Part shown: piece after piece, positions 41,496 through 51,066 of the stretch
How positions within the stretch are numbered: the stretch's first letter is position 1
How the letters are laid out: each line of letters opens with the position of its first letter
Assembly (NCBI RefSeq): GCF_000017505.1
Contig: NC_009675.1
Coordinates: forward strand, 4,282,501-4,346,500
DNA length: 64,000 nucleotides
From: Anaeromyxobacter sp. Fw109-5
GTDB taxonomy: Bacteria > Myxococcota > Myxococcia > Myxococcales > Anaeromyxobacteraceae
Direction of reading: 5' to 3'
Notes under the pieces: model-generated
Databases searched by the model: none
Told to the model about the DNA's origin: nothing
Seen by the model: the letters and a program-made list of their open reading frames with translations, nothing else
Program-made: the position numbers and the translations under genes

Positions 41496-41524
41496 TTGAC
41501 CCCCGAGGAAGACCCCCTTATCTT
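41496..41524 (+). promoter_or_regulatory. rpoZ promoter
   Basis: TTGACC (41496-41501) and TATCTT (41519-41524) with 17 bp between. Transcription would begin about 30 bases before the rpoZ ATG, leaving room for the GAGAGAAGGAA ribosome site. Confidence 0.7.
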
Positions 41525-41561
41525 CCGCCGTTCCGACGTCTCGGAGAGAAGGAACCGCCCA

Positions 41562-41828
41562 ATGGCCCGCGTCACCGTCGAAGACTGCCTCCCCCTCGTC
41601 GACAACCGCTTCGCGCTCGTGCTGCTCGCGACCAAGCGGACCCGCCAGCTGATGGCCGGCGCCCGGCCGCTCCAGGGGCACGCGAAGAACAAGGCCCCCG
41701 TGGTCGCGCTGCGCGAGATCGCGACGGGCAAGGTCCGCTTCGACCGCTCGGTCCGCGACGCGCTGTCCGGCAAGTTCGACAAGGAGAAGTCGACGATCCC
41801 GGCCGGCCAGACCCGGACGCTGCGCTAG
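41562..41828 (+). CDS. rpoZ: DNA-directed RNA polymerase omega subunit
   Basis: The 88-residue omega subunit helps assemble RNA polymerase and, in many bacteria, forms part of the ppGpp site. The pattern [34 protein letters not shown] and [18 protein letters not shown] is typical. The ATG at 41562 is preceded by GAGAGAAGGAA. It is alone between lysC and the opposing unknown pair, without its common partners gmk or spoT. Confidence 0.95.
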   Translation: MARVTVEDCLPLVDNRFALVLLATKRTRQLMAGARPLQGHAKNKAPVVALREIATGKVRFDRSVRDALSGKFDKEKSTIPAGQTRTLR

Positions 41829-41886
41829 CCGCCTTCCGCCCGCTCGCGACGAGCGGGGCTCGGCGGCGGCGAGCCGCTCGATCCAC

Positions 41887-41917
41887 GGGGCGCGCCCGAG
41901 CGAATCGGGGGCGCCCC
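41887..41917. terminator. hairpin between rpoZ and the convergent gene
   Basis: A 13-bp stem with one mismatch (arms GGGGCGCGCCCGA and TCGGGGGCGCCCC, loop GCGAA) follows rpoZ by 58 bp. Only a short T-run follows, so it is a moderate bidirectional terminator candidate. Confidence 0.5.
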
Positions 41918-41937
41918 GCGCGCTTTCCTGGAAGCGC

Positions 41938-42624
41938 TCAGTGCATCGAGCGGGCGCCCAGATAGGCGAGCTTCTCCCCGCCGCCGAGCCGGTAGGTCTG
42001 GCGCAGCTCGCGGAGCAGCCCCTCGATGTCGGCGCCCTCGACGAACCGCCCCTCGAGCCAGCGCGCGTACCCGTCGCCCAGCCGGTTCGCCTCGCGGTAG
42101 CGCGCGAGCGCCTCCGCGCCGAGGTGGGGGTGGTAGCGGACGCGCTCGAACAGGCGTCGCCGCAGCGCGCCGCTCGTCCGGCGCAGCCCGCGCCTCCACA
42201 GGTGCAGGAGCAGGAGCACGAACTTGTCCACCTCCGCCTGCGCCTCCAGCTCGAGGAGCGACACCGGCCGCCCTGCCGCGGCGCGGAAGGAGAGGTAGAC
42301 GAAGTGCGAGACGCCCTCCGCCGCGCAGGCGATCCGCGCGAGCGCCGACCGGGCCACCAGGCGCGGGCGCGGGTGGTGCGGGTCGGCCGCCGCCGCCGTC
42401 TCCATCACCGCGTCGTCGAGGTACAGCCCGAGCGCGACGCCGTCCTCCTCCTCGAGCACCAGCAGCTCCTCCGGCGCCTGCGGGATCCGGCCCGCGGCCC
42501 GCGCCGCCTCTCCGCCGACGAGGAAGGCGGCCACGCCCGGAGCCTGCACCGCGTAGATCGCCTCGAGCTCGGCCTGGAGGAACGCGAGCGTCTCCCGCGC
42601 CCGGCCGCGCGCCTCGCGCGTCAC
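41938..42624 (-). CDS. hypothetical protein, second of a coupled pair
   Basis: A 228-residue soluble protein from a GTG overlapping the upstream stop (GTGA). It reads [95 protein letters not shown] and [13 protein letters not shown] do not recognise the family. Coupling to the equally unknown upstream gene suggests a shared function. Confidence 0.7.
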   Translation of the reverse strand: MTREARGRARETLAFLQAELEAIYAVQAPGVAAFLVGGEAARAAGRIPQAPEELLVLEEEDGVALGLYLDDAVMETAAAADPHHPRPRLVARSALARIACAAEGVSHFVYLSFRAAAGRPVSLLELEAQAEVDKFVLLLLHLWRRGLRRTSGALRRRLFERVRYHPHLGAEALARYREANRLGDGYARWLEGRFVEGADIEGLLRELRQTYRLGGGEKLAYLGARSMH

Positions 42625-43232
42625 TGCGGGAGCTCTCCCTTCCGCGGGGCGCCCGGACCGGCGAACAGCGCGACCCCGCGCTCGCGGAGGAGGTGCGCCA
42701 CGCGCTCGGAGCGCGTGTGCAGGAAGCGCTCGTAGAGCCGCACGAGGCCGCGGTTCGAGCGGAGCTCCGACAGCTCCGCGATCTCGGCGAACAGATCCAC
42801 GAACTGCTCGAAGCGGCCGGAGAGCTCCGCGTACAGCGCGTCGAGGCCGCGCTCCGACTCGGCCAGCGCCGAGTACGCCCGCTCGCCCATGGCGATGTAG
42901 TAGTCGACGTCGACCGCCGACCGCGAGATGGAGTCCGCGAAGAAGCCGGAGACGAACAGCGCCGTGTCCCCGAGCCGGCGCAGGTGCGCAGTCCGCGCGC
43001 GCCGATCGGCCTCGAGCGCCCGGAGCAGGATGAGGGCGAGCGGCTCCGCGTGGACGCTGCCGTCCGCCTCCTCGACGAACAGCTGCTCCTTCTCGAGGAA
43101 CCGGGTGAGGAGGTTCACGAGGTAGAACTCGGTGACCTCCTGGATCTTGAGCCTGCGGGTGGAGAGCGTGTCCGCGACCATCTCGCGGAACCACTCGTGC
43201 GCCGACTTGCCGACCAGGATCGATTGGCTCAC
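42621..43232 (-). CDS. hypothetical protein, first of a coupled pair
   Basis: A 203-residue protein from a GTG (VSQSILVGKSAHEWFREMV). It is helical and charged: RLKIQEVTEFYLVNLLTRFL, ALILLRALEADRRARTAHLR, VDVDYYIAMGERAYSALAES, FVDLFAEIAELSELRSN. No motif is recognised; the helix-rich pattern with Tyr-Tyr and Arg/Glu clusters recalls small iron- or haem-oxygenase-like bundles, but that is not firm. Three imperfect 13-bp repeats lie just upstream. Confidence 0.7.
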   Translation of the reverse strand: MSQSILVGKSAHEWFREMVADTLSTRRLKIQEVTEFYLVNLLTRFLEKEQLFVEEADGSVHAEPLALILLRALEADRRARTAHLRRLGDTALFVSGFFADSISRSAVDVDYYIAMGERAYSALAESERGLDALYAELSGRFEQFVDLFAEIAELSELRSNRGLVRLYERFLHTRSERVAHLLRERGVALFAGPGAPRKGELPQ

Positions 43233-43540
43233 GCTTCCGGGCCCTCCTCGTCCTCCTGACCAGGCGCCCCTGCGTTCCTGACGAGGCGCTCCGCGCGCTG
43301 CTGACCAGGCGCTCTGCTCGCTCCGCGCCGAGCACCCCCTCGAAACGCTACGTCCTGCGACACCGCGCCGCAACCTCGCGAACCTCCGACCATTTTCCGC
43401 GCGGGAGGCGCGGCGCCGCGGCCGCTGAGCAGTCCGGCCGCCCGGGTGCCAGCCGGGGAGTCGGCACTCGATCGGGGCAACTGCCAGGTCGTCGGAGAAA
43501 AGCCCCGCTTTCCGAGATGTTCCGAAGACGCAGTGGCCGC
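43233..43540. other. intergenic region between divergent units
   Basis: About 300 bases between the unknown pair and the groES promoter. Apart from the three repeats at 43256-43313 no feature is seen; no convincing coding region exists on either strand. Confidence 0.5.
43256..43313. repeat. three spaced copies of CTGACCAGGCGC
   Basis: CTGACCAGGCGC (43256-43267), CTGACGAGGCGCT (43278-43290) and CTGACCAGGCGCT (43301-43313) recur every 22-23 bp, close to two helical turns, in the leader of the gene starting at 43232. The regular spacing suggests a protein-binding array. Confidence 0.55.
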
Positions 43541-43568
43541 TTGACACCCCGGGGCCGGTGGTTAGGAT
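43541..43568 (+). promoter_or_regulatory. groESL promoter
   Basis: TTGACA (43541-43546) and TAGGAT (43563-43568) with a 16-bp spacer, directly upstream of the CIRCE-like repeat. Confidence 0.6.
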
Positions 43569-43574
43569 CCGCCG

Positions 43575-43611
43575 CGCCGCTGGCAGTCCGTCAGGTCGAG
43601 TGCCAGCGGCG
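43575..43611 (+). promoter_or_regulatory. CIRCE-like operator of groESL
   Basis: An inverted repeat with 14-bp arms (one mismatch) and a 9-bp centre: ...CTGGCAGTC-N9-GAGTGCCAG.... CIRCE, the HrcA target, is TTAGCACTC-N9-GAGTGCTAA; the spacing and the GAGTGC right half are the same. The position just downstream of the -10 fits repression by HrcA. Confidence 0.7.
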
Positions 43612-43667
43612 TCCAGACCTTCTCATCGTCCCGGCGCGGCGCGTCGGGAACACACCAGGAGGCATCC

Positions 43668-45645
<1,978 letters not shown>

Positions 45646-45705
45646 CCCCCTCCCGGCGGCGCCGCCTCGCGGCGAAGCGCTGACGGGACGCTCGCAGGCT
45701 CGAAG

Positions 45706-45736
45706 GGCCGCCGGGAGACCGGCGGCCTTTTCTTTT
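45706..45736 (+). terminator. groESL terminator
   Basis: A perfect 9-bp stem (GGCCGCCGG / CCGGCGGCC, loop GAGA) followed by TTTTCTTTTT, about 60 bases after the groEL stop. Confidence 0.92.
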
Positions 45737-45850
45737 TGATCGCGGGGAGTTCGCGCTGGGCCCCCGGGCGCAGCCCCCCGGGGGCAGCCCCGGCACGTGG
45801 ACCCCGCCTTTCGCGGCACCCTCCCGCTCCGGCGGGCGCACGATCGCGGC

Positions 45851-46060
45851 ATGAGAAAGCGCACCCTCAGGACGAAGTGGGCGACGGTGGAGCGGCCGGG
45901 CGACGTGGGGATGGACCTTCCTGCCGGCGTGACGGCGCAGCAGCTCGAGCCGACGGACTACCACCCCGTGGAGATGGAGCAGGCGCAGGAGGAGCCGGTG
46001 TTGAAGAAGGCCCGCGCCGTCGCCACGAAGGTGCGCCGCTCGCTGCGCACGCACCATTAG
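45851..46060 (+). CDS. small hypothetical basic protein
   Basis: A 69-residue reading frame from an ATG at 45851 encoding MRKRTLRTKWATVERPGD, MDLPAGVTAQQLEPTDYHP and a basic end KVRRSLRTHH. The composition is less arginine-skewed than shadow frames nearby. No family is recognised and no clear ribosome site is seen. Confidence 0.4.
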   Translation: MRKRTLRTKWATVERPGDVGMDLPAGVTAQQLEPTDYHPVEMEQAQEEPVLKKARAVATKVRRSLRTHH

Positions 46061-46167
46061 TCGTTCCGTCCCTCGTCCGACGCGGCTCGCGCGCGGCGCC
46101 GCGGCGCGCGCGCGAAGCGGTGGACGGCGGATGGACTCGCCGACATCACTGATCGTATGGTTCGGGG

Positions 46168-47847
46168 ATGCGCACGCTTCGTGTCATCCCCTTCCTCCTG
46201 CTCTCGCTCTCCGCCTGCGCGCACGCCGGCCGGCAGGACTTCCGCTGCCCGGCTCGGGGCGGGACCGCGTGGCGCGAGCTCCGCAGCGAGCACTTCGTCG
46301 TCCAGACGGACTTGCCGCAGGGCCGGGCGCGCGAGCTCGCGAGCGAGCTGGAGCGGATCCTGGGCGCCGTGCGCCACGGCCTGTTCCGCACGCCGCCTCC
46401 GATGCCGGGTGCGATCCGCGTCGTGGCGCTCCGCTCGATCGAGGAGTTCGACCTGTTCGCGCCGCCGAAAGCCGGCGCGTTCTACGATCGGTCGAGCACG
46501 ACGGTCGTGCTGCCCGGTGAGCTCGCCGAGGCGCAGCGCCTGGTGATCGCCCACGAGCTCACCCATCACGTCCTCGCGCGCGCCTTCGCCCGGCAGCCAC
46601 CGTGGTTTGCGGAGGGCACGGCCGCGTTCATGGAGACGATGGGGGGAATCGGCGTGCCGACCCTCGGCGGCGTCCCCGCCTGGCGCTACCAGGCCGTCTT
46701 CCCCTATCACGGCGGAATCGGCGCCGTGCTCGTCGCCAGGGGCCGCCTCGACGCCCGCCAGTACGACCTCGCCTGGGCGCTCGTGCACTTCCTGAACAAC
46801 CGCCGGCCCCGCGAGTTCGCCGAGCTGCAGGTCCGCTTCGGCCGCGGGCAGGACCCGGCCGCCGCCTGGCGGGAGGTGTTTCCGGCATGGGATCCCGCCG
46901 CCCCCGGCGGCGCGGAGCGGCTCGACGACGAGCTCGGGCGGTACCTGGCGAGCGGCAAGTACGCCTACAAGGACGTGAGGCTGCCCCCCTCGAGCGGCCC
47001 GAGCGAGCGCGCCATGACCGCGTCCGAGGCGCACGGCGTGAGGCTCTCGCTTCCGTGGACGAACCGCGGGAAGCCCTTCCGCATCGAAGCGGTCCTCGCG
47101 GAGGTGGACGAGGCGCTCGCGGAGGATCCGGGGAACGTCCCTGCGCTCTCGAAGGGCGCGGTCGCGCGGCCGGCGCAGGCGCTCGCCTACGCGCGGCGCG
47201 CGGTCGAGCTCCACCCGGAGAACGCGCGGGCCTGGCTGCTGCTCTGGGAGCACCTGCCGCAGGAGGACGCCGCTGGCCGGGAGGACGCGCTGCGCCGCGC
47301 GGTGCAGGCGGATCCGGAGAACGCGATTGCCCTGAACAACCTGGCGTGGGCGCTGCTCGGCGCGGGCAAGTCCGGGGAGGCCCTTCCCCTCGCCCGGAAG
47401 GCGGCGACCTTCGCGCCATGGGACTCCGCCGCGCTCGACACGCTCGCCGGCGTGATGGCCGACCTCGGCCAGTGCGCGGAGGCGTTGCAGGTGCAGCGTC
47501 GCGCCACCGACGTGCTCCCCGAGGCCGCGCCCGAGAAGGTGCGCCGCGAGTACACCGAGAGGCTCGAGCACCTCGAGCGGACGTGCCGCGTCGGCTCGAG
47601 CGGATCCCCGGCGGGCGCGGGCGCCCCGGCGCCCAGAGCCGCTGCGGGCGTCACCCTCCCGGCCGCGGCGAAGCTGCCGCGGGGAACAGGGCTCCTACCA
47701 GCGCGCCGAGCTCGGCGACGAGGACGTCGAGGAAGAAGAGCACGGGCAGCGCGATCGCGAGCCCGAGCACGAACCCCCACGCCCGGCGGTGGTGCGTCGC
47801 GAGCTGCGTCGCGACGAGCACCGACGCGCCGAACATGGCGAGCGTGA
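46168..47847 (+). CDS. lipoprotein with peptidase MA-like domain and TPRs
   Basis: A 559-residue protein with a lipoprotein signal (VIPFLLLSLSACAHAG). A zincin-type core follows: RSEHFVVQTDLPQGRARELA, then the metal motif VIAHELTHHVLARAFARQP and PPWFAEGTAAFMETMGG, as in the peptidase MA family. TPR repeats occupy about 300-480 (LPLARKAATFAPWDSAALDT). The last ~70 residues are arginine-rich and antisense to the opposing membrane-protein gene, so the natural stop may have been lost. Probably an outer-membrane-associated protease. Confidence 0.8.
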   Translation: MRTLRVIPFLLLSLSACAHAGRQDFRCPARGGTAWRELRSEHFVVQTDLPQGRARELASELERILGAVRHGLFRTPPPMPGAIRVVALRSIEEFDLFAPPKAGAFYDRSSTTVVLPGELAEAQRLVIAHELTHHVLARAFARQPPWFAEGTAAFMETMGGIGVPTLGGVPAWRYQAVFPYHGGIGAVLVARGRLDARQYDLAWALVHFLNNRRPREFAELQVRFGRGQDPAAAWREVFPAWDPAAPGGAERLDDELGRYLASGKYAYKDVRLPPSSGPSERAMTASEAHGVRLSLPWTNRGKPFRIEAVLAEVDEALAEDPGNVPALSKGAVARPAQALAYARRAVELHPENARAWLLLWEHLPQEDAAGREDALRRAVQADPENAIALNNLAWALLGAGKSGEALPLARKAATFAPWDSAALDTLAGVMADLGQCAEALQVQRRATDVLPEAAPEKVRREYTERLEHLERTCRVGSSGSPAGAGAPAPRAAAGVTLPAAAKLPRGTGLLPARRARRRGRRGRRARAARSRARARTPTPGGGASRAASRRAPTRRTWRA

Positions 47848-48091
47848 GCGTGCCCCCCAGCAACAGCGCCGCCGGCCAGGCGAGCCCCAGGAGGCGCAGG
47901 GTCCCCGCGAGGCCGACGAGGCCGGCTGCGTTGAGCAGGTCACGCCCGGTGCCGGCCCACCAGGCCCGCTGCTCCTCGTCGCGGAGGCGCAAGCCGACCT
48001 CCTGCACCAGCAGGAACGCGAGCACCGCCCCCAGGTAGGCGGCGATCGCCAGGCCACGGGGCACGCCGGCGGGTGGATCGATCGTGAACAC
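47651..48091 (-). CDS. hypothetical membrane protein with four helices
   Basis: A 146-residue integral membrane protein: LAIAAYLGAVLAFLLVQEVG, LLNAAGLVGLAGTLRLLGLA, ALLLGGTLTLAMFGASVLVA and WGFVLGLAIALPVLFFLDVL. A charged loop RLRDEEQRAWWAGTGRD separates helices one and two. The gene overlaps the 3' end of the peptidase-MA lipoprotein by 197 bp on the other strand. The hydrophobic pattern makes this strand the more credible in the overlap. Function unknown. Confidence 0.75.
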   Translation of the reverse strand: MFTIDPPAGVPRGLAIAAYLGAVLAFLLVQEVGLRLRDEEQRAWWAGTGRDLLNAAGLVGLAGTLRLLGLAWPAALLLGGTLTLAMFGASVLVATQLATHHRRAWGFVLGLAIALPVLFFLDVLVAELGALVGALFPAAASPRPGG

Positions 48092-48172
48092 GCTCGACCT
48101 CTACCAGAACCGCGTGCGCCTCGAGCGCGCCCCCGGAGGTCCGCGCCCCCCAGGCCGCGGTGAGCGGCGCTC

Positions 48173-48574
48173 CTACCCCGCCTTTCCGCCGCCGCGCTTG
48201 CGGTAGGCGGTCCCCTTGAAGAGCGCGACGAGCGCTCCCGCCTCGTCGGTCACGCGCACCAGGCAGGTCGAGAGCCGTGGGTTCACCGCCTCCTCGCGCG
48301 CGTCCGCCGTCAGCGTGCCGCCCGACACCGCCCGGATGAAGGAGATCGAGACGTCGATGGCGACGGCGATCTCCCCGTGCGAGTTCGCCGCGGCCGCGAA
48401 GGCGAGGTCCGCGAGCGTGAAGATGGCGCCGCCCTGCACGATCCCGACGCCGTTCAGGTGCCGCGCGCCGACCTCCATCCTCGCGACCGCCGCCCCGGGC
48501 CGGACCTCGACGAGGGTGATGCCGTTCTCGGAGGCGAACCGGTCGGCCTGGATGCGGGCGCGGATGACGTCCAT
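48173..48574 (-). CDS. PaaI-type hotdog thioesterase
   Basis: A 133-residue acyl-CoA thioesterase of the PaaI/YdiI group. The hotdog signature is HLNGVGIVQGGAIFTLADLA with the catalytic Asp in the helix, then VSISFIRAVSGGTLTADARE and VALFKGTAYRKRG. The ATG at 48574 is preferred over an in-frame GTG three codons upstream. The natural thioester is not evident. Confidence 0.88.
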   Translation of the reverse strand: MDVIRARIQADRFASENGITLVEVRPGAAVARMEVGARHLNGVGIVQGGAIFTLADLAFAAAANSHGEIAVAIDVSISFIRAVSGGTLTADAREEAVNPRLSTCLVRVTDEAGALVALFKGTAYRKRGGGKAG

Positions 48575-48662
48575 GCCGCTCACGTTAGCGAACGGCGGCG
48601 TCGCGGGAAAGCCGGTCGCCCGGAGCGCGTCGCCTCGGCGCTCGCCCTCGCGCTCGGGGCGT

Positions 48663-49559
48663 CTACAGCTGCAGGTGGAGCCCCACGCCGGCGTAGCGGA
48701 TCGACTCGACGAAGAACTGCCCGTAGGGCGAGGGTCCGTCGTAGTACTCCGCGAGGACGCTCCAGATCCGCGGCGGGTGTCCCTCGAGGCGCCACCACGC
48801 GGCCTCCACGCCGGCGCGCACGCCGAAGGCCGGCTCCCACTCCTGCTGCTCGGTGGACTTCACGTCGACGGCCGCGACGACCCTGAGGCCCTTCGTGGGC
48901 CCGGCGCGCGCCTCCGCGCCGGCGTGCGCCACCCCATCGTCGAGCGTGCTCGGCCTGCGGTTGAAGAGGTATTCGCCGCCCGCGTACAGGCGCAGCCACC
49001 CGAGCTCCTGCGACAGGATCAGCTCCGCGGACTCGAAGGACAGGTTCTCCCGCTCGACGTCGCTCTCGCTCCGCAGGAGCAGCTCGTCTCCGAGGTGGGA
49101 GCTCTGGTGGTACACGCGCGCGCGCGCCGAGAACCCCGCGCGGCGGAACGTCAGCGGGAGGCCGATGAGGTAGTCCGCGTTCAGGAGGTCGTCGCTGGGA
49201 GCGTCGAGATCGAACTGCGCGAACACCGCCGCCTCGACGCCGAGCTGCAGCCCTTCGCCGGGGTTCGGCCCGCCGACCCTGAAGAGGGCGAACCCGTCGC
49301 CGAGGCCGACCGAGCCCACGCTGATCGCATCCGTGCTGGTCGGGAACTCGCCCCGCAGGTACGACGCGAACGTGCGGATCGCCTTGGGATCCCCGACCAG
49401 CGTGCAGAACAGGCCGCCCTGCGGGAGGAACACGAGTCCGCTCTCCTCCCCCGCGTGGACGCCCGCGCCGCAGCGCTGGATGCGCCCCTCCTCGGCGGCG
49501 GCAGGCGCGCCGAGGGCCAGCAGGGCGGCGAGCGGGACGACTCGGGAGAACGGATTCAT
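48663..49559 (-). CDS. outer-membrane protein, DUF1207-like
   Basis: A 298-residue exported protein with a signal peptide (VVPLAALLALGAPAAA). The mature part has alternating beta-strands (GFALFRVGGPNPGEGLQLGV, ARARVYHQSSHLGDELLLR, LRLYAGGEYLFNRRP, GVRAGVEAAWWRLEGHPPR, RYAGVGLHLQL) ending with an aromatic/hydrophobic pattern of a barrel. Residues QSSHLGDELL are typical of the DUF1207 family, by recall. GAGGAGGCGCC precedes the ATG. Confidence 0.8.
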   Translation of the reverse strand: MNPFSRVVPLAALLALGAPAAAEEGRIQRCGAGVHAGEESGLVFLPQGGLFCTLVGDPKAIRTFASYLRGEFPTSTDAISVGSVGLGDGFALFRVGGPNPGEGLQLGVEAAVFAQFDLDAPSDDLLNADYLIGLPLTFRRAGFSARARVYHQSSHLGDELLLRSESDVERENLSFESAELILSQELGWLRLYAGGEYLFNRRPSTLDDGVAHAGAEARAGPTKGLRVVAAVDVKSTEQQEWEPAFGVRAGVEAAWWRLEGHPPRIWSVLAEYYDGPSPYGQFFVESIRYAGVGLHLQL

Positions 49560-49764
49560 GGGCGCCTCCTCGGTGAGCGGCCGCACGCATGGACGACGGC
49601 CGACACCGTAGCGCGCCGGGCGGCCCCAGCGAGGTCCACCACCGGGGGCCACCTCCAACCGTGGCTGTGAGTGGATGGATGAGCGCCCTCGCCGCGCCCC
49701 ACCCGCGCGATCTCGCGCCCGCGCCTCGACGCACGGCTTCCGCCGCGTGGATAGCGTTACGGAG

Positions 49765-50994
49765 ATGAGGCCGATCGCCCGCCGCGCGGCCTGGCTCGGC
49801 GTCGCGCTCTGCGCGCACGCCTGCCGGTCCGATCCGGAAGCTCGCGTGGACCCCGCGCCCGCCGCAGCGCTGGAGACGCAGCTCGAGGCGCTCACCGGCG
49901 CCGACCTCGTCGGCGGCAACGCGCTCACCCCGATCGAGAACGGGGCGGTGTTCGACGCGATGGTGAAGGACATCGGCCGCGCAAGGCGGCACGTGCACGT
50001 GCTCAGCTTCATCTGGCGCGGCGAGGAGGGCCCCTCGCGCCGGATCACCGAGGCGCTCCTGCGGCGCGCGCGCGGCGTCGAGTGCCGCATCCTCGTGGAC
50101 CCGTTCGGCTCGGCGAAGTTCGACGACCGGCAGGAAGCGGCGCTGAAGCGGTCCGGCTGCGAGGTGCGCCGTTACGGGCTGCGCTCGGACGCCCGTCCCA
50201 CCGCGCGGAACCACCGCAAGCTCGTGATCGTGGACGGCGCCGTGGGCATCACCGGCGGGTGGGGACTGCACACCTCGTGGGAAGGCCGAGGCCGGGCGAA
50301 GGACGAATGGCGCGACTCCTCCGTGCGGGCGCGCGGTCCGGTGGTGGCGCAGATGCAGCGCGCGTTCGAGCAGAGCTGGCGCGAGGCGGGAGGGGAGCCG
50401 CTGCCGCCCCACGCCTACCCGGACCTGCCCGCCTCGGGGGAGACGGAGGCCGCGTTCGTGGCGAGCTCGCCGCGTGGCGATCGCGCCTCGGCCGCGGAGA
50501 CGATGACGAAGCTCCTCGTCGGGGCGGCCACGAGGCGGCTGTGGATCGCGAACTCGTACTTCGTCCCCGACGACGGGCTGCGGGACCTCATCGCCGAGAA
50601 GGCGCGGCAGGGCGTCGACGTCCGCGTCCTCGCGCCGGGGCCCGTCCACGACGTCCCGCCCGTGCGCGCCGGGCAGCGCGCGACCTACGAGAAGCTGCTC
50701 GCGGCCGGGGTGAGGATCTTCGAGTACCAGCCCAGCATGATGCACGCGAAGACGATGCTGGTGGACGACCGCTGGGTGGCGATCGGCTCGACCAACCTGG
50801 ACCAGCTCAGCTTCGATCGTCTCGAGGAGGGCTCCGTCGTGGCGCGCTCGCCCGCGCTCGCCGTCCACCTGGAGGGAACCCTCCGCGAGGACTTCGCGCG
50901 CTCGAAGGAGATCACGCGCGAGGAGTGGGCTCGGCGCGATCCGGTCGTGGACGTCGCGCGCGACGCGGCGTCGCTGTTCGACGAGTGGCTGTAG
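49765..50994 (+). CDS. phospholipase D-like lipoprotein (cardiolipin synthase-like)
   Basis: A 409-residue lipoprotein with signal AAWLGVALCAHAC. Two HKD motifs are complete: NHRKLVIVDGAVGITGGWGL and MHAKTMLVDDRWVAIGSTNL. The surrounding RHVHVLSFIWRGEEGPSRRI and LWIANSYFVPDDGLRDLIAE match cardiolipin synthase-type enzymes. A phosphatidyl transferase acting in the periplasm or outer membrane is likely. GGAG immediately precedes the ATG. Confidence 0.88.
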   Translation: MRPIARRAAWLGVALCAHACRSDPEARVDPAPAAALETQLEALTGADLVGGNALTPIENGAVFDAMVKDIGRARRHVHVLSFIWRGEEGPSRRITEALLRRARGVECRILVDPFGSAKFDDRQEAALKRSGCEVRRYGLRSDARPTARNHRKLVIVDGAVGITGGWGLHTSWEGRGRAKDEWRDSSVRARGPVVAQMQRAFEQSWREAGGEPLPPHAYPDLPASGETEAAFVASSPRGDRASAAETMTKLLVGAATRRLWIANSYFVPDDGLRDLIAEKARQGVDVRVLAPGPVHDVPPVRAGQRATYEKLLAAGVRIFEYQPSMMHAKTMLVDDRWVAIGSTNLDQLSFDRLEEGSVVARSPALAVHLEGTLREDFARSKEITREEWARRDPVVDVARDAASLFDEWL

Positions 50995-51066
50995 CGGTCG
51001 CGAGCGTCGGGGGGAGTCGGCGCGGCTCCGCCCGGACCGCAGCGGAGCCGCCCCCCCTTCCCCACC

